From Variovorax sp. WDL1 (GTDB taxonomy: Bacteria > Pseudomonadota > Gammaproteobacteria > Burkholderiales > Burkholderiaceae_C), in the NCBI RefSeq assembly GCF_001541225.1, contig NZ_LMTS01000042.1:20927-58015 (forward strand): a stretch of DNA of 37,089 nt, read 5' to 3'. Shown one piece after another: positions 13,788-23,156 of the stretch. The translations under genes and the position numbers were made by a program. The notes beneath the pieces are model-generated. The model did no database searches. It was not told the origin of the DNA and saw only the letters and a program-made list of their open reading frames with translations. Positions within the stretch are counted from its first letter, which is position 1. The number at the start of each line of letters is the position of its first letter.

Positions 13788-14699
13788 CTACGGGCGCGCC
13801 GGCGGCGGCGGCGCGCTGCAATACCAGCGCCACAGCAGCCGCGCTACGGCCCGCGAGCGCTGCGTATCCCGCCCCCAGCGCCGCCCCGCCGGCAGATGCC
13901 GCAGCCAGCGCATGCGCCGCGCCGCCAGGGCCAGGCGCTCGCGCACCTCGTCGCTGGCATCGGCCAGCGCCGCATGCCACTGCGTGCCGGCCGCGCCCGC
14001 CGAGGCGGCGCGCACCAGCATCGCGGTGGAGTGGAGGTAGCTGAGCCAGTCGCGTACCTGGCATTCGGCCAGGGGCAGGGTCTCGCCCGGGTCGTCCTCG
14101 AAGTCGATGTAGCCGATCGTGCCGTCGGGGCACAGCACCAGGTTGCGATCGAAGGCCTGGCTCAGGTAGGTGCCGTGCGCGTGGACGGTGGCGATGGCGT
14201 CCAGGCCCTCGCGCCAAGCCGCCAGCAGGGCGCTCGGGCCGATGGCGGCGGCGTGGTCCAGCCGCTCCTGCAGCACCACCGGCGGCCGGCCGCTCTCGCC
14301 GAGGTCGGAGATCAGCAGGCCGTCGGGCTGCTGGGCCAGTACCGCCGGCACGCGCAGGCCGGCGGCGCCCAGGGCGCGCAGGCGGCGCGCCTCGGTGGCG
14401 ATGGCGGCCTCGCCACCCGGGTTGGGCACCGGCGTCAGCACATCGAGCCGCAGCAGGCCGGCCACCATCGCCATCAGGTGGTAGCCGAGCTTGCCGTGCG
14501 GCGGGCCGGCCTTCTTGAGCCAGACGCGCTCGCTGCCGAGCCTGTGGCTGGCCACCGCCTTGTGCTGATGCGGCAGAGTGGCGCGGAGGAACTCCGCATA
14601 GTCGCCTGGCTCCGGGGGGTGGTTCGTCTCCAGGGGCGCAGGCGCCGATGCAAGGCCCTTGCGCGCCTGCACGCGCGTGCCACGTTTCACGGAATTCAT
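13788..14699 (-). CDS. Kinase-fold protein (LPS-kinase/APH-like)
   Basis: A 303-aa protein with a degenerate protein-kinase-like fold. A Lys in VWLKKAG (about residues 60-63) may bind ATP. HGTYLSQAFDRNLVL contains the catalytic-loop pattern with Asp184 and Asn186, and IGYIDFEDDP carries the metal-binding Asp199 in the position of the DFG motif. The rest fits small kinases of the lipopolysaccharide-kinase or aminoglycoside-phosphotransferase clan. The substrate is unknown and I cannot tell protein, sugar or lipid kinase. The C-terminus (from about 255) is arginine-rich and ends in a proline run. It converges on the MFS gene, 27 bp away. Confidence 0.78.
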   Translation of the reverse strand: MNSVKRGTRVQARKGLASAPAPLETNHPPEPGDYAEFLRATLPHQHKAVASHRLGSERVWLKKAGPPHGKLGYHLMAMVAGLLRLDVLTPVPNPGGEAAIATEARRLRALGAAGLRVPAVLAQQPDGLLISDLGESGRPPVVLQERLDHAAAIGPSALLAAWREGLDAIATVHAHGTYLSQAFDRNLVLCPDGTIGYIDFEDDPGETLPLAECQVRDWLSYLHSTAMLVRAASAGAAGTQWHAALADASDEVRERLALAARRMRWLRHLPAGRRWGRDTQRSRAVARLLWRWYCSAPPPPARP

Positions 14700-14803
14700 G
14701 GGGCCAGGGCTGCCTGTGCGGGTCCGAGGGCCGAGGACGGGGCTGCTGAAATGACGGGTCTCCGGGAGCTTGCTGCATCATAGAGGGCTGCCGCCCCCCT
14801 GCC

Positions 14804-15577
<774 letters not shown>

Positions 15578-15578
15578 C

Positions 15579-16811
15579 GTGAGCCCGACGCTCCCGGCGC
15601 GCAGCGCCTGGGCCATGGTGCTGACGCTGTGCACCGCCTTCGCGCTGAGCCAGGCCTACCGCACGGTGGGCGCTCTCATGGCGGGGCCGCTGCAGGCGGA
15701 GTTCGGGCTGTCGCAGCAGGCCCTGGGCCTGTTTTCCGGCGCCTTCCACTTCGCCTTCGGCGCCATGCAGCTCTTCATGGGCATCGGCATCGACCTGCAC
15801 GGCGTGCGGCGCACGGTGCTCACCGCGTTCCCGCTGGCGATTGCAGGTGCGCTGCTGTCCGCACTGGCGACCAGCTTCCCGCTGCTGATCACGGGGCAGG
15901 TGCTGATCGGCGTCGGCTGCGCGCCGGCCTTCCTGGTGTGCACCGTGTTCATCGCACGGCATTTCCCGGCGGCGCGCTTCGCCTCGGTCTCCGGGCTGGT
16001 GCTGGGCATCGGCGGGCTGGGCATGCTGGTGACCGGCACGCCCCTCGCGTGGCTGGTCGAGGCCAGCTCCTGGCGCATGGGCTTCGCGGTGCTGGCAACG
16101 GCTTCGGCGCTGGCCTGGCTCAGCATCCTGCTGTGGGTGCGCGAGCCGCCGCGCGAGGAAGCGCAGCCGAAGGAACCGCTGCTTGCCGCGCTGCGCCGGT
16201 TCGGCGCACTGTTCGCGATGCCGCATACGCTGGGCATCCTGCTGCTCGGCGCCGTGTCCTATGCGGCCTTCATCTCGCTGCGCGGGCTGTGGCTGGGGCC
16301 GCTGATGTCGCAGCGCTACGGCTACACGCTGGTGCAAAGCGGCAACGTGGCGCTGGTCGTGTCGGTCGTCTCGCTGTTCGGGCCCCCGCTGTTCGGCCGG
16401 CTGGATCGCGACGGACCCGCGCGCCGGCGGCGCATCGTGGCCTGCTGCGCGGTCTATGCCGCGTTGTTCGCAGCCATCGGCATCTTCCATGTGGCCTGGC
16501 TCGATATCGCGTGCGCCATCCTGATCGGGCTGTTGTCGGGCTTCATCGTCTGGGAGTACGCCGACGTGCGGGTGGCCTACCCGGCTGCGCTCACGGGCCG
16601 CGCGATGGCGGTGTTCACCATGGCCATGTTCCTTGGCGTGGCGCTGATGCAGTGGCTCACCGGCGTGGCGGCTTCGGTGGCGCAAATGAAGGGCATCGAA
16701 CCCTACACGGCCGTGCTGGCGACCATCGCCGCGCTGCTGGTGGCCGGCTGCGCGGCCTTCGCCTGGCTGCCGGCACCCCCGGGCGCGGTGGCGCGCAAGC
16801 CTAGATCTTGA
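15579..16811 (+). CDS. MFS transporter (CynX/nitrate-sulfonate type)
   Basis: A 410-aa integral membrane protein with 12 hydrophobic helices. The loop after helix 2 has GIGIDLHGVRRTVL, an MFS motif A variant, and ARHFPAARFASVSGL after helix 4 is typical. I chose the GTG at 15579 because it follows the UPF0149 stop by one base and precedes helix 1 (SAWAMVLTLCTAFALSQAY) by about 8 residues; an internal ATG at 15615 would cut into helix 1. Substrate unknown. Its stop at 16809-16811 overlaps the end of the convergent GNAT gene by 11 bp. Confidence 0.87.
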   Translation: MSPTLPARSAWAMVLTLCTAFALSQAYRTVGALMAGPLQAEFGLSQQALGLFSGAFHFAFGAMQLFMGIGIDLHGVRRTVLTAFPLAIAGALLSALATSFPLLITGQVLIGVGCAPAFLVCTVFIARHFPAARFASVSGLVLGIGGLGMLVTGTPLAWLVEASSWRMGFAVLATASALAWLSILLWVREPPREEAQPKEPLLAALRRFGALFAMPHTLGILLLGAVSYAAFISLRGLWLGPLMSQRYGYTLVQSGNVALVVSVVSLFGPPLFGRLDRDGPARRRRIVACCAVYAALFAAIGIFHVAWLDIACAILIGLLSGFIVWEYADVRVAYPAALTGRAMAVFTMAMFLGVALMQWLTGVAASVAQMKGIEPYTAVLATIAALLVAGCAAFAWLPAPPGAVARKPRS

Positions 16812-17118
16812 AGGCGCGCTGCGTTTCCGGGCGCACCAGGTCCACGTACTCGCGGTGCTTGCGGATATAGCCGGCGATGAACAGGCAGGCCGGGATGACC
16901 GGCATGCCCTGCGCCCGCGCCTCGTCGAGCACATGCCGCGCGATGGCCGAGCCCACGCCCTGGCCCTCGAAGGCGGGCAGCACCTCGGTGTGGGAGAACA
17001 TCACCGCGTTTGACAGCAGGCTGTATTCGCAGTAGCCCGCGAGCTGGCCGCCGATGGCGGCCTCGTAGCGGTGCTTCTCGGGATGGTTCGTGATGGTGAT
17101 CGTCATGGTGACCGTCAT
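16801..17118 (-). CDS. Small GNAT-family acetyltransferase (YidJ/NATD1-like)
   Basis: A 105-aa protein of the short GNAT (Yjdj/NATD1) class. It has HRYEAAIGGQLAGYCEYSLL, then HTEVLPAFEGQGVGSAIARH with the acetyl-CoA loop EGQGVGSA, and PACLFIAGYIRKHREYVDLV at the end. These tiny proteins lack most of the standard GNAT N-terminal half. The ATG at 17116-17118 overlaps the upstream SnoaL-like stop (ATGA), so they are coupled; a second in-frame ATG at 17104-17106 is also possible. It is convergent with the MFS gene and overlaps it by 11 bp. Confidence 0.85.
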   Translation of the reverse strand: MTVTMTITITNHPEKHRYEAAIGGQLAGYCEYSLLSNAVMFSHTEVLPAFEGQGVGSAIARHVLDEARAQGMPVIPACLFIAGYIRKHREYVDLVRPETQRAFKI

Positions 17119-17600
17119 GGTGTGCGCGCCATGTAGGCGGCCAGGTTCTTGGCGGCGCCGGCGCGCACCTTGTTCTTCAGTATCGGCGTCCAGCCCAGCA
17201 GCAGGCCTGGCGGGCCGAGCGCCTGGCGCGACCAGGCCCAGAAGTCGAAGCGGTCGCGCTGGGTCGCGATCAGGCCCTCGGGCGTGAAGCCGAACTCGGA
17301 GTCGATCGCGTTGTCGACGATGCGGCCGGTGGTGCTGAAGCGGTAATGCGCATCCCAGTGCGCCCGGCCGGTGGCGCCATCGGCGTGGACGTCGCGCCAG
17401 CTGAGCTTCCACACATCGGCGCCCTTGGCGCGGGTGGCCTCGCAGAGCATCTTCCACATCGCGCCGACCTCGCGGCCATTCTTCAGGGAGAAGGCCTCGT
17501 CGTCGAAACGCGCGTCCGGCGCATAGCAGGACGCCATGGTGTCGGCGTCGAGCCGGGCGAAGGCCTCGTAGAGGCGCTGGATGGTGGCTTCGTTGGGCAT
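17115..17600 (-). CDS. SnoaL/NTF2-like protein
   Basis: A 161-aa protein with the cone-shaped NTF2-like fold. The first helix is ATIQRLYEAFARLDADTMASCYAPDARFDD, read in two parts around residues 5-33, followed by strand segments ending HWDAHYRFSTTGR and FDFWAWSRQALG. The family includes SnoaL polyketide cyclases and ketosteroid-isomerase-like enzymes, but most members like this have no known substrate. Its stop overlaps the downstream GNAT start by 4 bases. The upstream pncC gene ends at 17622, 21 bp before this ATG, so four genes (pgpA, pncC, this one, GNAT) may form one transcript. Confidence 0.87.
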   Translation of the reverse strand: MPNEATIQRLYEAFARLDADTMASCYAPDARFDDEAFSLKNGREVGAMWKMLCEATRAKGADVWKLSWRDVHADGATGRAHWDAHYRFSTTGRIVDNAIDSEFGFTPEGLIATQRDRFDFWAWSRQALGPPGLLLGWTPILKNKVRAGAAKNLAAYMARTP

Positions 17601-17621
17601 GCGCAGGCGATCGTAGCCGAG

Positions 17622-18131
17622 CTAGCCGTTGCGCAACAGCGTCAGGAGCGTCTGCAATGCGTGATGCACCGTGGCCGCCCGCACCGTGGCCCGGTCGCCG
17701 TCGAAGCGCCGGCGCTCGGTGTGCACGCGGCCCGCGACCGCCCAGCCGAACCAGACGGTGCCCACCGGCTTCTCCGCACTGCCGCCGGTCGGGCCTGCCA
17801 CGCCGGTCACAGCCACCGCGACCTGCGCCTGCGAGCGCGCCACCGCGCCCGCGGCCATGGCGCGCGCGACCGGCTCGCTGACGGCGCCCTCGGTCGCGAT
17901 GAGCCCCGCATCGACGCCGAGCATTTCGCTCTTGGCCGCATTGGAATAAGTGACGAAGCCACGCTCGAACCAGTTGCTGGAGCCGGAAAGATCGGTGCAG
18001 GCGCCCGCAATCAGCCCGCCGGTGCAGCTCTCGGCCGTGGCGAGCATCCGGCCCTGGTGCTGCAGCAGCTCGGCCAGTTGCGGCACCAGCGCAGGCGTGT
18101 CGAATTCCAGTGCGGAAGAAGCATCGTCCAT
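17622..18131 (-). CDS. pncC: Nicotinamide-nucleotide amidohydrolase PncC (CinA C-terminal family)
   Basis: A 169-aa cytoplasmic enzyme expected to convert nicotinamide mononucleotide to nicotinate mononucleotide and ammonia in NAD recycling. The family core is clear: LATAESCTGGLIAGACTD with the catalytic Ser, then GFVTYSNAAKSEMLGV, and VTGVAGPTGGSAEKPVGTVW. Only the CinA C-terminal domain is present, the stand-alone form. The ATG at 18129-18131 lies 5 bp after the pgpA stop with a GGTGA ribosome site; an ATG at 18158 would overlap pgpA by 23 bp. This pgpA-pncC order is common in proteobacteria. Confidence 0.93.
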   Translation of the reverse strand: MDDASSALEFDTPALVPQLAELLQHQGRMLATAESCTGGLIAGACTDLSGSSNWFERGFVTYSNAAKSEMLGVDAGLIATEGAVSEPVARAMAAGAVARSQAQVAVAVTGVAGPTGGSAEKPVGTVWFGWAVAGRVHTERRRFDGDRATVRAATVHHALQTLLTLLRNG

Positions 18132-18135
18132 GGCA

Positions 18136-18696
18136 TCACCAGCTGCGGAAGAAGGCAATCACCAGCAGCGTGCAGAAGGCCGCCACCAGATCATCGAACA
18201 GGATGCCGAAGCCCGCCGCGCTCCACGACATGGTGGCAGGCGTCGCCCGGCGCTGCTTGAAGAGCTGGTCTGCCCAGGCCACCGGCCCGGGCTTGGCGGC
18301 ATCGAAGAGTCGGAACAGCGCGAAGGCCACCAGTTGGCCCGGCAGCCCGGCCGGCATGACGAGCCACAGTACCAGCCAGAAACCGGCGACCTCGTCCCAG
18401 ACGATGGCGCCGGGGTCGGCGATGGCCATGTGGCGCGCCGTCACGGTGCAGGCCCACCAGCCGAGGGGCAGCGAGGCGAGGATGATCCACCCGATTGCGC
18501 CTGCAGGAAGCCAGCGCTGCATGAGAACGAAGGCGGCCCAGGCCCACAGCGTGCCCACGGTGCCGGGCGCGCGCGGCGCAAGGCCGGCGCCGAAGCCCAG
18601 CGCGACCAGGTGCGCGGGGTGGGCGAGCAGGAAGCGCAGCGTGGGACGCCGCAGGGGCGGGATCGGGAGGGCGCCGGAGGCAGGTGCGGATTGCAT
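18136..18696 (-). CDS. pgpA: Phosphatidylglycerophosphatase A
   Basis: A 186-aa inner-membrane enzyme that removes phosphate from phosphatidylglycerophosphate to give phosphatidylglycerol. Diagnostic segments: LVALGFGAGLAPRAPGTVGT near the N-terminus, the middle IVWDEVAGFWLVLW, and AKPGPVAWADQ before GFGILFDDLVAAF. Three or four hydrophobic helices are visible. I chose the ATG at 18694-18696. It is divergent from the flavoprotein gene with a 69-bp gap, and followed by pncC after 4 bp. Confidence 0.94.
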   Translation of the reverse strand: MQSAPASGALPIPPLRRPTLRFLLAHPAHLVALGFGAGLAPRAPGTVGTLWAWAAFVLMQRWLPAGAIGWIILASLPLGWWACTVTARHMAIADPGAIVWDEVAGFWLVLWLVMPAGLPGQLVAFALFRLFDAAKPGPVAWADQLFKQRRATPATMSWSAAGFGILFDDLVAAFCTLLVIAFFRSW

Positions 18697-18765
18697 GGAA
18701 CGACAGTGTCGCCCAAGATGCGCATTGCCATCGATCGCGCACACCCACTCACGCAGGAGGGCCAG

Positions 18766-20214
18766 ATGACGCCCAGCCCCATCGAGACGGACTACCTGAT
18801 CGTCGGCAGCGGTGCCACCGCCATGGCCTTCGCGGACACGCTGCTGTCCGAGTCCGATGCCCGCATCGTGATGGTGGACCGGCACCACCGGCCAGGCGGG
18901 CACTGGAACGACGCCTATCCCTTCGTGCGGCTGCATGCGCCTTCCGTGCTGTATGGCGTCAACTCGCGCGAGCTGGGCAGCGGCACGAGGGACAGCGCGG
19001 GCCTCAACCAGGGCTTGTGCGAGCTGGCCGCAGGCGCCGAGGTGCTTGACTACTACGACCAAGTGATGAACCAGCGCTTCCTGCCCTCGGGCCGCGTGCG
19101 CTTCTTCCCGATGTGCGAGGGCGAGATCGGAACCGGCGGCGAACACCAAGTCCACTCGATCCTGAGCGGGCAGAACTGGACGGTCACGGCGCGCCGCAAG
19201 GTGGTCGACGCCACGCATGCCCGCACCGCCGTGCCTTCCACCCATCCGCCGGTCTATGCGCTCGCGCCCGGCGTGCGCTGCGTGCCCGTGAACGACCTGC
19301 CCCGCATCCGCCGGGCCGAGCCCGGCTATGTGGTGGTCGGCGCCGGCAAGACCGGCATGGACGCCTGCCTGTGGCTGCTGCAGAACGGCGTGGATCCGGA
19401 GCGCATCTGCTGGATCGCGCCACGCGATGCGTGGCTGCTGGACCGTGCCAACGTTCAGCCGCACATGGACTTCTTCGACCAGGCGATCGGAAGCCTGGCC
19501 GCCCAGTTCGAGGCGATCGCGACGGCGACCTCGGTCCCGGACCTGTTCGCGCGCCTCGAGGCGCAAGGCCAGCTGCTGCGCCTCGATCCGGCAGTCGAGC
19601 CCACCATGTACCGCTGCGCCACCGTCACCCAGGCCGAGCTGCGCGAATTGCGGCGCATCCGCAATGTCGTGCGCCTGGGACGCGTAAAGGCCATCGAGGC
19701 GGCGCGCATCGTGCTCGAGCACGGCAGCCGCGAGATCGAGCCCGGCTGGCTGGTCGTCGACTGCAGTGCCAGCGGCATCACGGTACCGCCCGCCCTGCCG
19801 GTCTTCGACGGCGGCCGCATCAACCTGCTGATGGTGCGCACCTGCCAGCCGGTCTTCAGCGCGGCCCTGATTGCCTACGTGGAAAGCCACTTCGCCGACG
19901 AGGTCGAGAAGAACGCCCTGTGCGCGGTCGTCCCGATGCCGGTGGTGCCGGCCGACTGGATCCGGATGTGGGCCGTCTCCCTCGGCAATCGCCAGCGCTG
20001 GGGCCGGCATCCGGGCCTGATGGACTGGCTGGTGCATTCGCGCCTGGACAGCATGACCGCGCTGGTGCACGCCGTGAAGGAGGACGATGCGGATCGGCAA
20101 GCCCTGCTGCAGCGCTACAAGGCCGGCGCGAAGCTGGCGGCGGCGCAGTTGCCGCGGCTGCTTGCGGCCGTCGCCTCTTCTGCGCCCGTTGCCGCATCGG
20201 CGCAGCTCAGGTGA
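18766..20214 (+). CDS. FAD-dependent NAD(P)-binding oxidoreductase
   Basis: A 482-aa flavoprotein. The N-terminal dinucleotide fold reads YLIVGSGATAMAFAD, followed by an acidic strand end at MVDRHHRPGGHWND, which binds FAD ribose and pyrophosphate. A second Rossmann glycine motif, YVVVGAGKTGMDACLWLL (about residue 190), probably binds NAD(P)H. The two-fold layout resembles flavin monooxygenase or thioredoxin-reductase-like enzymes, but I do not see the full BVMO fingerprint. The substrate is unknown. The ATG at 18766 follows a perfect AGGAGG. It stands alone between pgpA (-) and the methyltransferase operon (-). Confidence 0.87.
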   Translation: MTPSPIETDYLIVGSGATAMAFADTLLSESDARIVMVDRHHRPGGHWNDAYPFVRLHAPSVLYGVNSRELGSGTRDSAGLNQGLCELAAGAEVLDYYDQVMNQRFLPSGRVRFFPMCEGEIGTGGEHQVHSILSGQNWTVTARRKVVDATHARTAVPSTHPPVYALAPGVRCVPVNDLPRIRRAEPGYVVVGAGKTGMDACLWLLQNGVDPERICWIAPRDAWLLDRANVQPHMDFFDQAIGSLAAQFEAIATATSVPDLFARLEAQGQLLRLDPAVEPTMYRCATVTQAELRELRRIRNVVRLGRVKAIEAARIVLEHGSREIEPGWLVVDCSASGITVPPALPVFDGGRINLLMVRTCQPVFSAALIAYVESHFADEVEKNALCAVVPMPVVPADWIRMWAVSLGNRQRWGRHPGLMDWLVHSRLDSMTALVHAVKEDDADRQALLQRYKAGAKLAAAQLPRLLAAVASSAPVAASAQLR

Positions 20215-20323
20215 GCACGCGCCTCAGGCCCGAATGCGCTGCCATACCTGCGCCTGCCGGCCATGCCATGCCATGCCTGCAGCGCTCCAGCCAGCCCGTG
20301 CGTGCAGGTTCCAAGGAGGCGGC

Positions 20324-21121
20324 TCACGCCACGACGCCACGCACCGCCCACGCGCGCGCTTCCAGGGCAATGCCGCCATCGTCCCGCACCGGCAAGGCTT
20401 GGCGAATGCGCTCGCGCAAGCGGTCCCGGTGCTCCTCGCTCAGCGACATCGCATAGCCGGGTGCCGACCCCTGCCCGCCGAGGAACGGCATCCAGTAGTC
20501 GTCGAAGTCCTTGAATGGCGTCTCGATCTCGATAGCCCGCACCTCGATGCGGTGCAATCCTGCGCCTTCGAACAAGGCTTCCAGCGGCGCGGGCGCACAC
20601 AGCGACGGGAAGCGGCGCCCTTCGTCCAGCGACTCGGCCGCCGCATCCAGCTCGACAGCCTCTTTCCAGAAGTAGCGCATCAGGCCCATTCCGCCGGCGT
20701 AGTCCCAGACATAGGCGGCCACTGTCCCGCCGGGCTTGACCGCGCGCGCCATGCCGGCCACCGCGCTGCGGGGATCGGGCAGGAAGTTCAGCATCAGCGC
20801 CGAGACCGCGGCATCGAAGGACCTGGGCTCGACCGCCAACGCCTGCGCATCGCCGACGTCGAACGAGGCCCGCGCATCCGCGGTATGCGCCCGGGCGTGG
20901 GCGATGAAGCCGGCCGAGGCATCGATGCCGAGCACGGACGCGGGCCGTGCCTGGCCGAGCAGGGTTTGCGTCAGCGCGCCCGTGCCGCAGCCGACATCGA
21001 GCCACCTGAGCTCCGGCCCGAGCCCGAGCCAGTCCACGAAGCGGGCCGCAACCTTGCGGCTCCAGCGGCCCATGTAGGGCTCATAGAGATTGCCTGCAGC
21101 CCAGACATCGGTCTCGATCAT
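20324..21121 (-). CDS. Class I SAM-dependent methyltransferase (1 of 3)
   Basis: A 265-aa methyltransferase of the methyltransf_11/25 type. Motif I is LRWLDVGCGTGALTQTLL and the acidic end of strand 2 is VLGIDASAGF. Motif II-like FDVGDAQAL and motif III KPGGTVAAYVWDYAGG follow. Substrate not predictable; this group often methylates small metabolites. It has a good Shine-Dalgarno (AGGAGA, at about 21129-21133 on the coding strand). It is the distal gene of three methyltransferases on this strand, 71 bp after the second. Confidence 0.9.
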   Translation of the reverse strand: MIETDVWAAGNLYEPYMGRWSRKVAARFVDWLGLGPELRWLDVGCGTGALTQTLLGQARPASVLGIDASAGFIAHARAHTADARASFDVGDAQALAVEPRSFDAAVSALMLNFLPDPRSAVAGMARAVKPGGTVAAYVWDYAGGMGLMRYFWKEAVELDAAAESLDEGRRFPSLCAPAPLEALFEGAGLHRIEVRAIEIETPFKDFDDYWMPFLGGQGSAPGYAMSLSEEHRDRLRERIRQALPVRDDGGIALEARAWAVRGVVA

Positions 21122-21191
21122 TCGCGTCTCCTGAATCGGCGTTGTGCCGATGGTCGGACCGGGCCGCGCTTCGCGCAAGCGACGCCCCTCC

Positions 21192-22025
21192 TCATGGGGA
21201 GGGAAGTGCCGGCACCATGGCCCCCACGACGACGAACTCCCCGGGGATGCGATAGCGGCCGCCATCCCGCCACGGCTCGATGGCAGCCAGGTACCGGGCC
21301 TGCACCCGCAGGCGGGTCTCATCGCCGAAGCGCGACCAGGCCAGCGCGACCGGACCGCCAGCAAAGGCGGCGCCGCAGGCCTGCGCGCCATCGGCATAGC
21401 CCAACGTGCTCGTGATGCGTTGCTGCACGACGCCCTCGAAGCCCGCCTCGGCGCACAGCCGCACCAGCGCATCCTGCTGCCCGAGGTGAAAGAACAGCGG
21501 GCACACCTCGCTGCGGACCTCGGCATCGACGATGGGGAACAGCACCGACCAGCCGCAGCGCGCCCGTTCGCCCCAAACCGCCAGCGCCAGGCGGCCGCCG
21601 GGGCGCAGCACGCGCCGCATTTCGCGCAGGGCCTGCGCGGGCTCGGGCACGTACATGAGGCCGAGCGCGCACAGCACGAGGTCGAAACCGCCGTCGGGCA
21701 GCGCCAGTTGCTCGGCATCCATGCGCGCGAAGCCGAGCTGGACCAGGCCTCGCTGGGCGGCACGCTGCCGCGCAGCATCGACCATGTGATCCGACAGGTC
21801 GGTGCCGAGCACCCGGCCCTGCGGACCGACGGCCTCCGCCGCGGCCAGCGCCACCAGGCCGGTGCCGCAGGCCACGTCGAGCACCTGCTCCCCCGCCCGC
21901 GGCGCGGCGAGCGCCATCAGGGCCTGGTGCGCCGGCGCCAGCTGCGCCTGCCAGAGCAGCTCGTAGTCGGCGGCTGCCAGGTCCCAGCCGTAGCGCTGGA
22001 TCCTTCGCTGCAGCCGCGGTTCCAT
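21192..22025 (-). CDS. Class I SAM-dependent methyltransferase (2 of 3)
   Basis: A 277-aa methyltransferase. Motif I reads QVLDVACGTGLVALAAAEAV, and the ribose-binding acidic end of strand 2 is VLGTDLSDHMVDAA. FARMDAEQLALPDGGFDLVL is motif II, and LRPGGRLALAVWGERAR is motif III. The C-terminal part (about 185-277) differs from the other two copies. The ATG at 22023-22025 lies 11 bp after the stop of the third methyltransferase and has a GAGGG site, so the two are cotranscribed. A short GC-rich inverted repeat (CCCTCC/GGAGGG) spans its stop codon. Confidence 0.9.
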   Translation of the reverse strand: MEPRLQRRIQRYGWDLAAADYELLWQAQLAPAHQALMALAAPRAGEQVLDVACGTGLVALAAAEAVGPQGRVLGTDLSDHMVDAARQRAAQRGLVQLGFARMDAEQLALPDGGFDLVLCALGLMYVPEPAQALREMRRVLRPGGRLALAVWGERARCGWSVLFPIVDAEVRSEVCPLFFHLGQQDALVRLCAEAGFEGVVQQRITSTLGYADGAQACGAAFAGGPVALAWSRFGDETRLRVQARYLAAIEPWRDGGRYRIPGEFVVVGAMVPALPSP

Positions 22026-22036
22026 GGCTCGAACCC

Positions 22037-22849
22037 TCAGCGGCGGGTGATGACGATCTCGAGGTACTCGCTGGGCACCACCAGCGAATCCGGCCCGGCC
22101 CGGTTCAAGCGGTTCAGCAGCTCGCCCAGGTCCTGCTCCAGTGCCGCCCCCTTGTCGGGCGGCAGAGCGGCAAACGCCTTGAGCACCGGCCCGTACCAGG
22201 TGCGGAACACCTGGATGAAATGAGCGGGCGAGCGGTAGCGGAAGTTGAAGAGGCGCGGCGTCGCCTGGATCGAGGCCGCCTGCTCGCCGAACAGCGAACG
22301 CAGGTGCGCTTCGGTGCCCCACAGCGCGGGCGACTGCACGCCGGCGGGCGGCGGCAGGTGGCGGCCCAGCGTCTTGAACAACTGGCCGATGAAGCCCTCG
22401 GGCGTCCAGTTGGCCATCCCGATGCGTCCGCCCGGGCGGCACACGCGCAGCATCTCGGCCGCGGACTTGGCATGGTCGGGTGCGAACATCACGCCGAAGG
22501 TGGAGAGCACGGCGTCGAAGCTCGCGTCGCCGAAGGGCAGGGCCTCCACGTCGGCGACCTGGAACTTCACCTCCAGGCGCTCGGCCTTGGCGCGCTCGGC
22601 GCCGCGGTCGAGCAGGGAGGCCACGTAGTCGGTGGAGGTCACCTTGCAACCGCGGCGCGCCGCTGCGAGCGTGGCGTTGCCGTTGCCGGCCGCGACGTCG
22701 AGCACCGCTTCGTCGCAGCGCAGGTCGCAGGCCTCGGCCAGCTGCTCGCCGACGATCTGCAGGGTGGTACCGATGATGGCGTAGTCGCCGCTGGACCAGG
22801 CGGCGTGCTGGCGGGTCTTGACGGCGTTGAGGTCGACGGGTGCGTTCAT
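22037..22849 (-). CDS. Class I SAM-dependent methyltransferase (3 of 3, promoter-proximal)
   Basis: A 270-aa methyltransferase with a slightly different motif I, AVLDVAAGNGNATLAAARRG, where CGTG is replaced by AGNG as in UbiE/COQ5-like small-molecule enzymes. Strand 2 is VTSTDYVASLLDRG; motif II is FQVADVEALPFGDASFDAVL and motif III is CRPGGRIGMANWTPEGF. The first gene of the operon, it has a strong AAGGAGC ribosome site. It is divergent from osmC-araC across 307 bp, so the AraC protein may control both units (inference). Confidence 0.9.
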   Translation of the reverse strand: MNAPVDLNAVKTRQHAAWSSGDYAIIGTTLQIVGEQLAEACDLRCDEAVLDVAAGNGNATLAAARRGCKVTSTDYVASLLDRGAERAKAERLEVKFQVADVEALPFGDASFDAVLSTFGVMFAPDHAKSAAEMLRVCRPGGRIGMANWTPEGFIGQLFKTLGRHLPPPAGVQSPALWGTEAHLRSLFGEQAASIQATPRLFNFRYRSPAHFIQVFRTWYGPVLKAFAALPPDKGAALEQDLGELLNRLNRAGPDSLVVPSEYLEIVITRR

Positions 22850-23156
22850 GCGATGGGCTCCTTGGGCTGGGCCGGAGATCCGGCGGGGGTCGATGGTCTG
22901 GGTAAGGACGGCGGCCGCCATGCGGCACCGGCCTGCCGCTACTGGACCACCGCACGGCCGCGGCGTCCTGCCCGCGCGTCGCCCGTGTTTGCCCGATCGT
23001 CCTCGGCTGGGTCCGGACAGCCTCGAAGCTGGCGCAGCGTCCGGGATTGCTGACCGGGCGTCCGCGCGACGGCATCGGCTGTTCGGCCTAGTTGGCCTGC
23101 GCGGGCGACGCACCCACAATTTCCGCATCGTCCCTGGCCGACCGGAGAGCATCGAC
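22850..23156. other. Divergent intergenic region between methyltransferase and OsmC operons
   Basis: 307 bp with no coding-like frame. It must hold promoters for both flanking operons, but I see no clear -10/-35 pair or long inverted repeat, only GC-rich sequence. The OsmC Shine-Dalgarno (GGAGAG) is at its right end. Confidence 0.5.

Noticed and set aside
20261..20277. Short CCATG tandem (three copies) after the flavoprotein
   Set aside because: Too short and degenerate to be a functional repeat.
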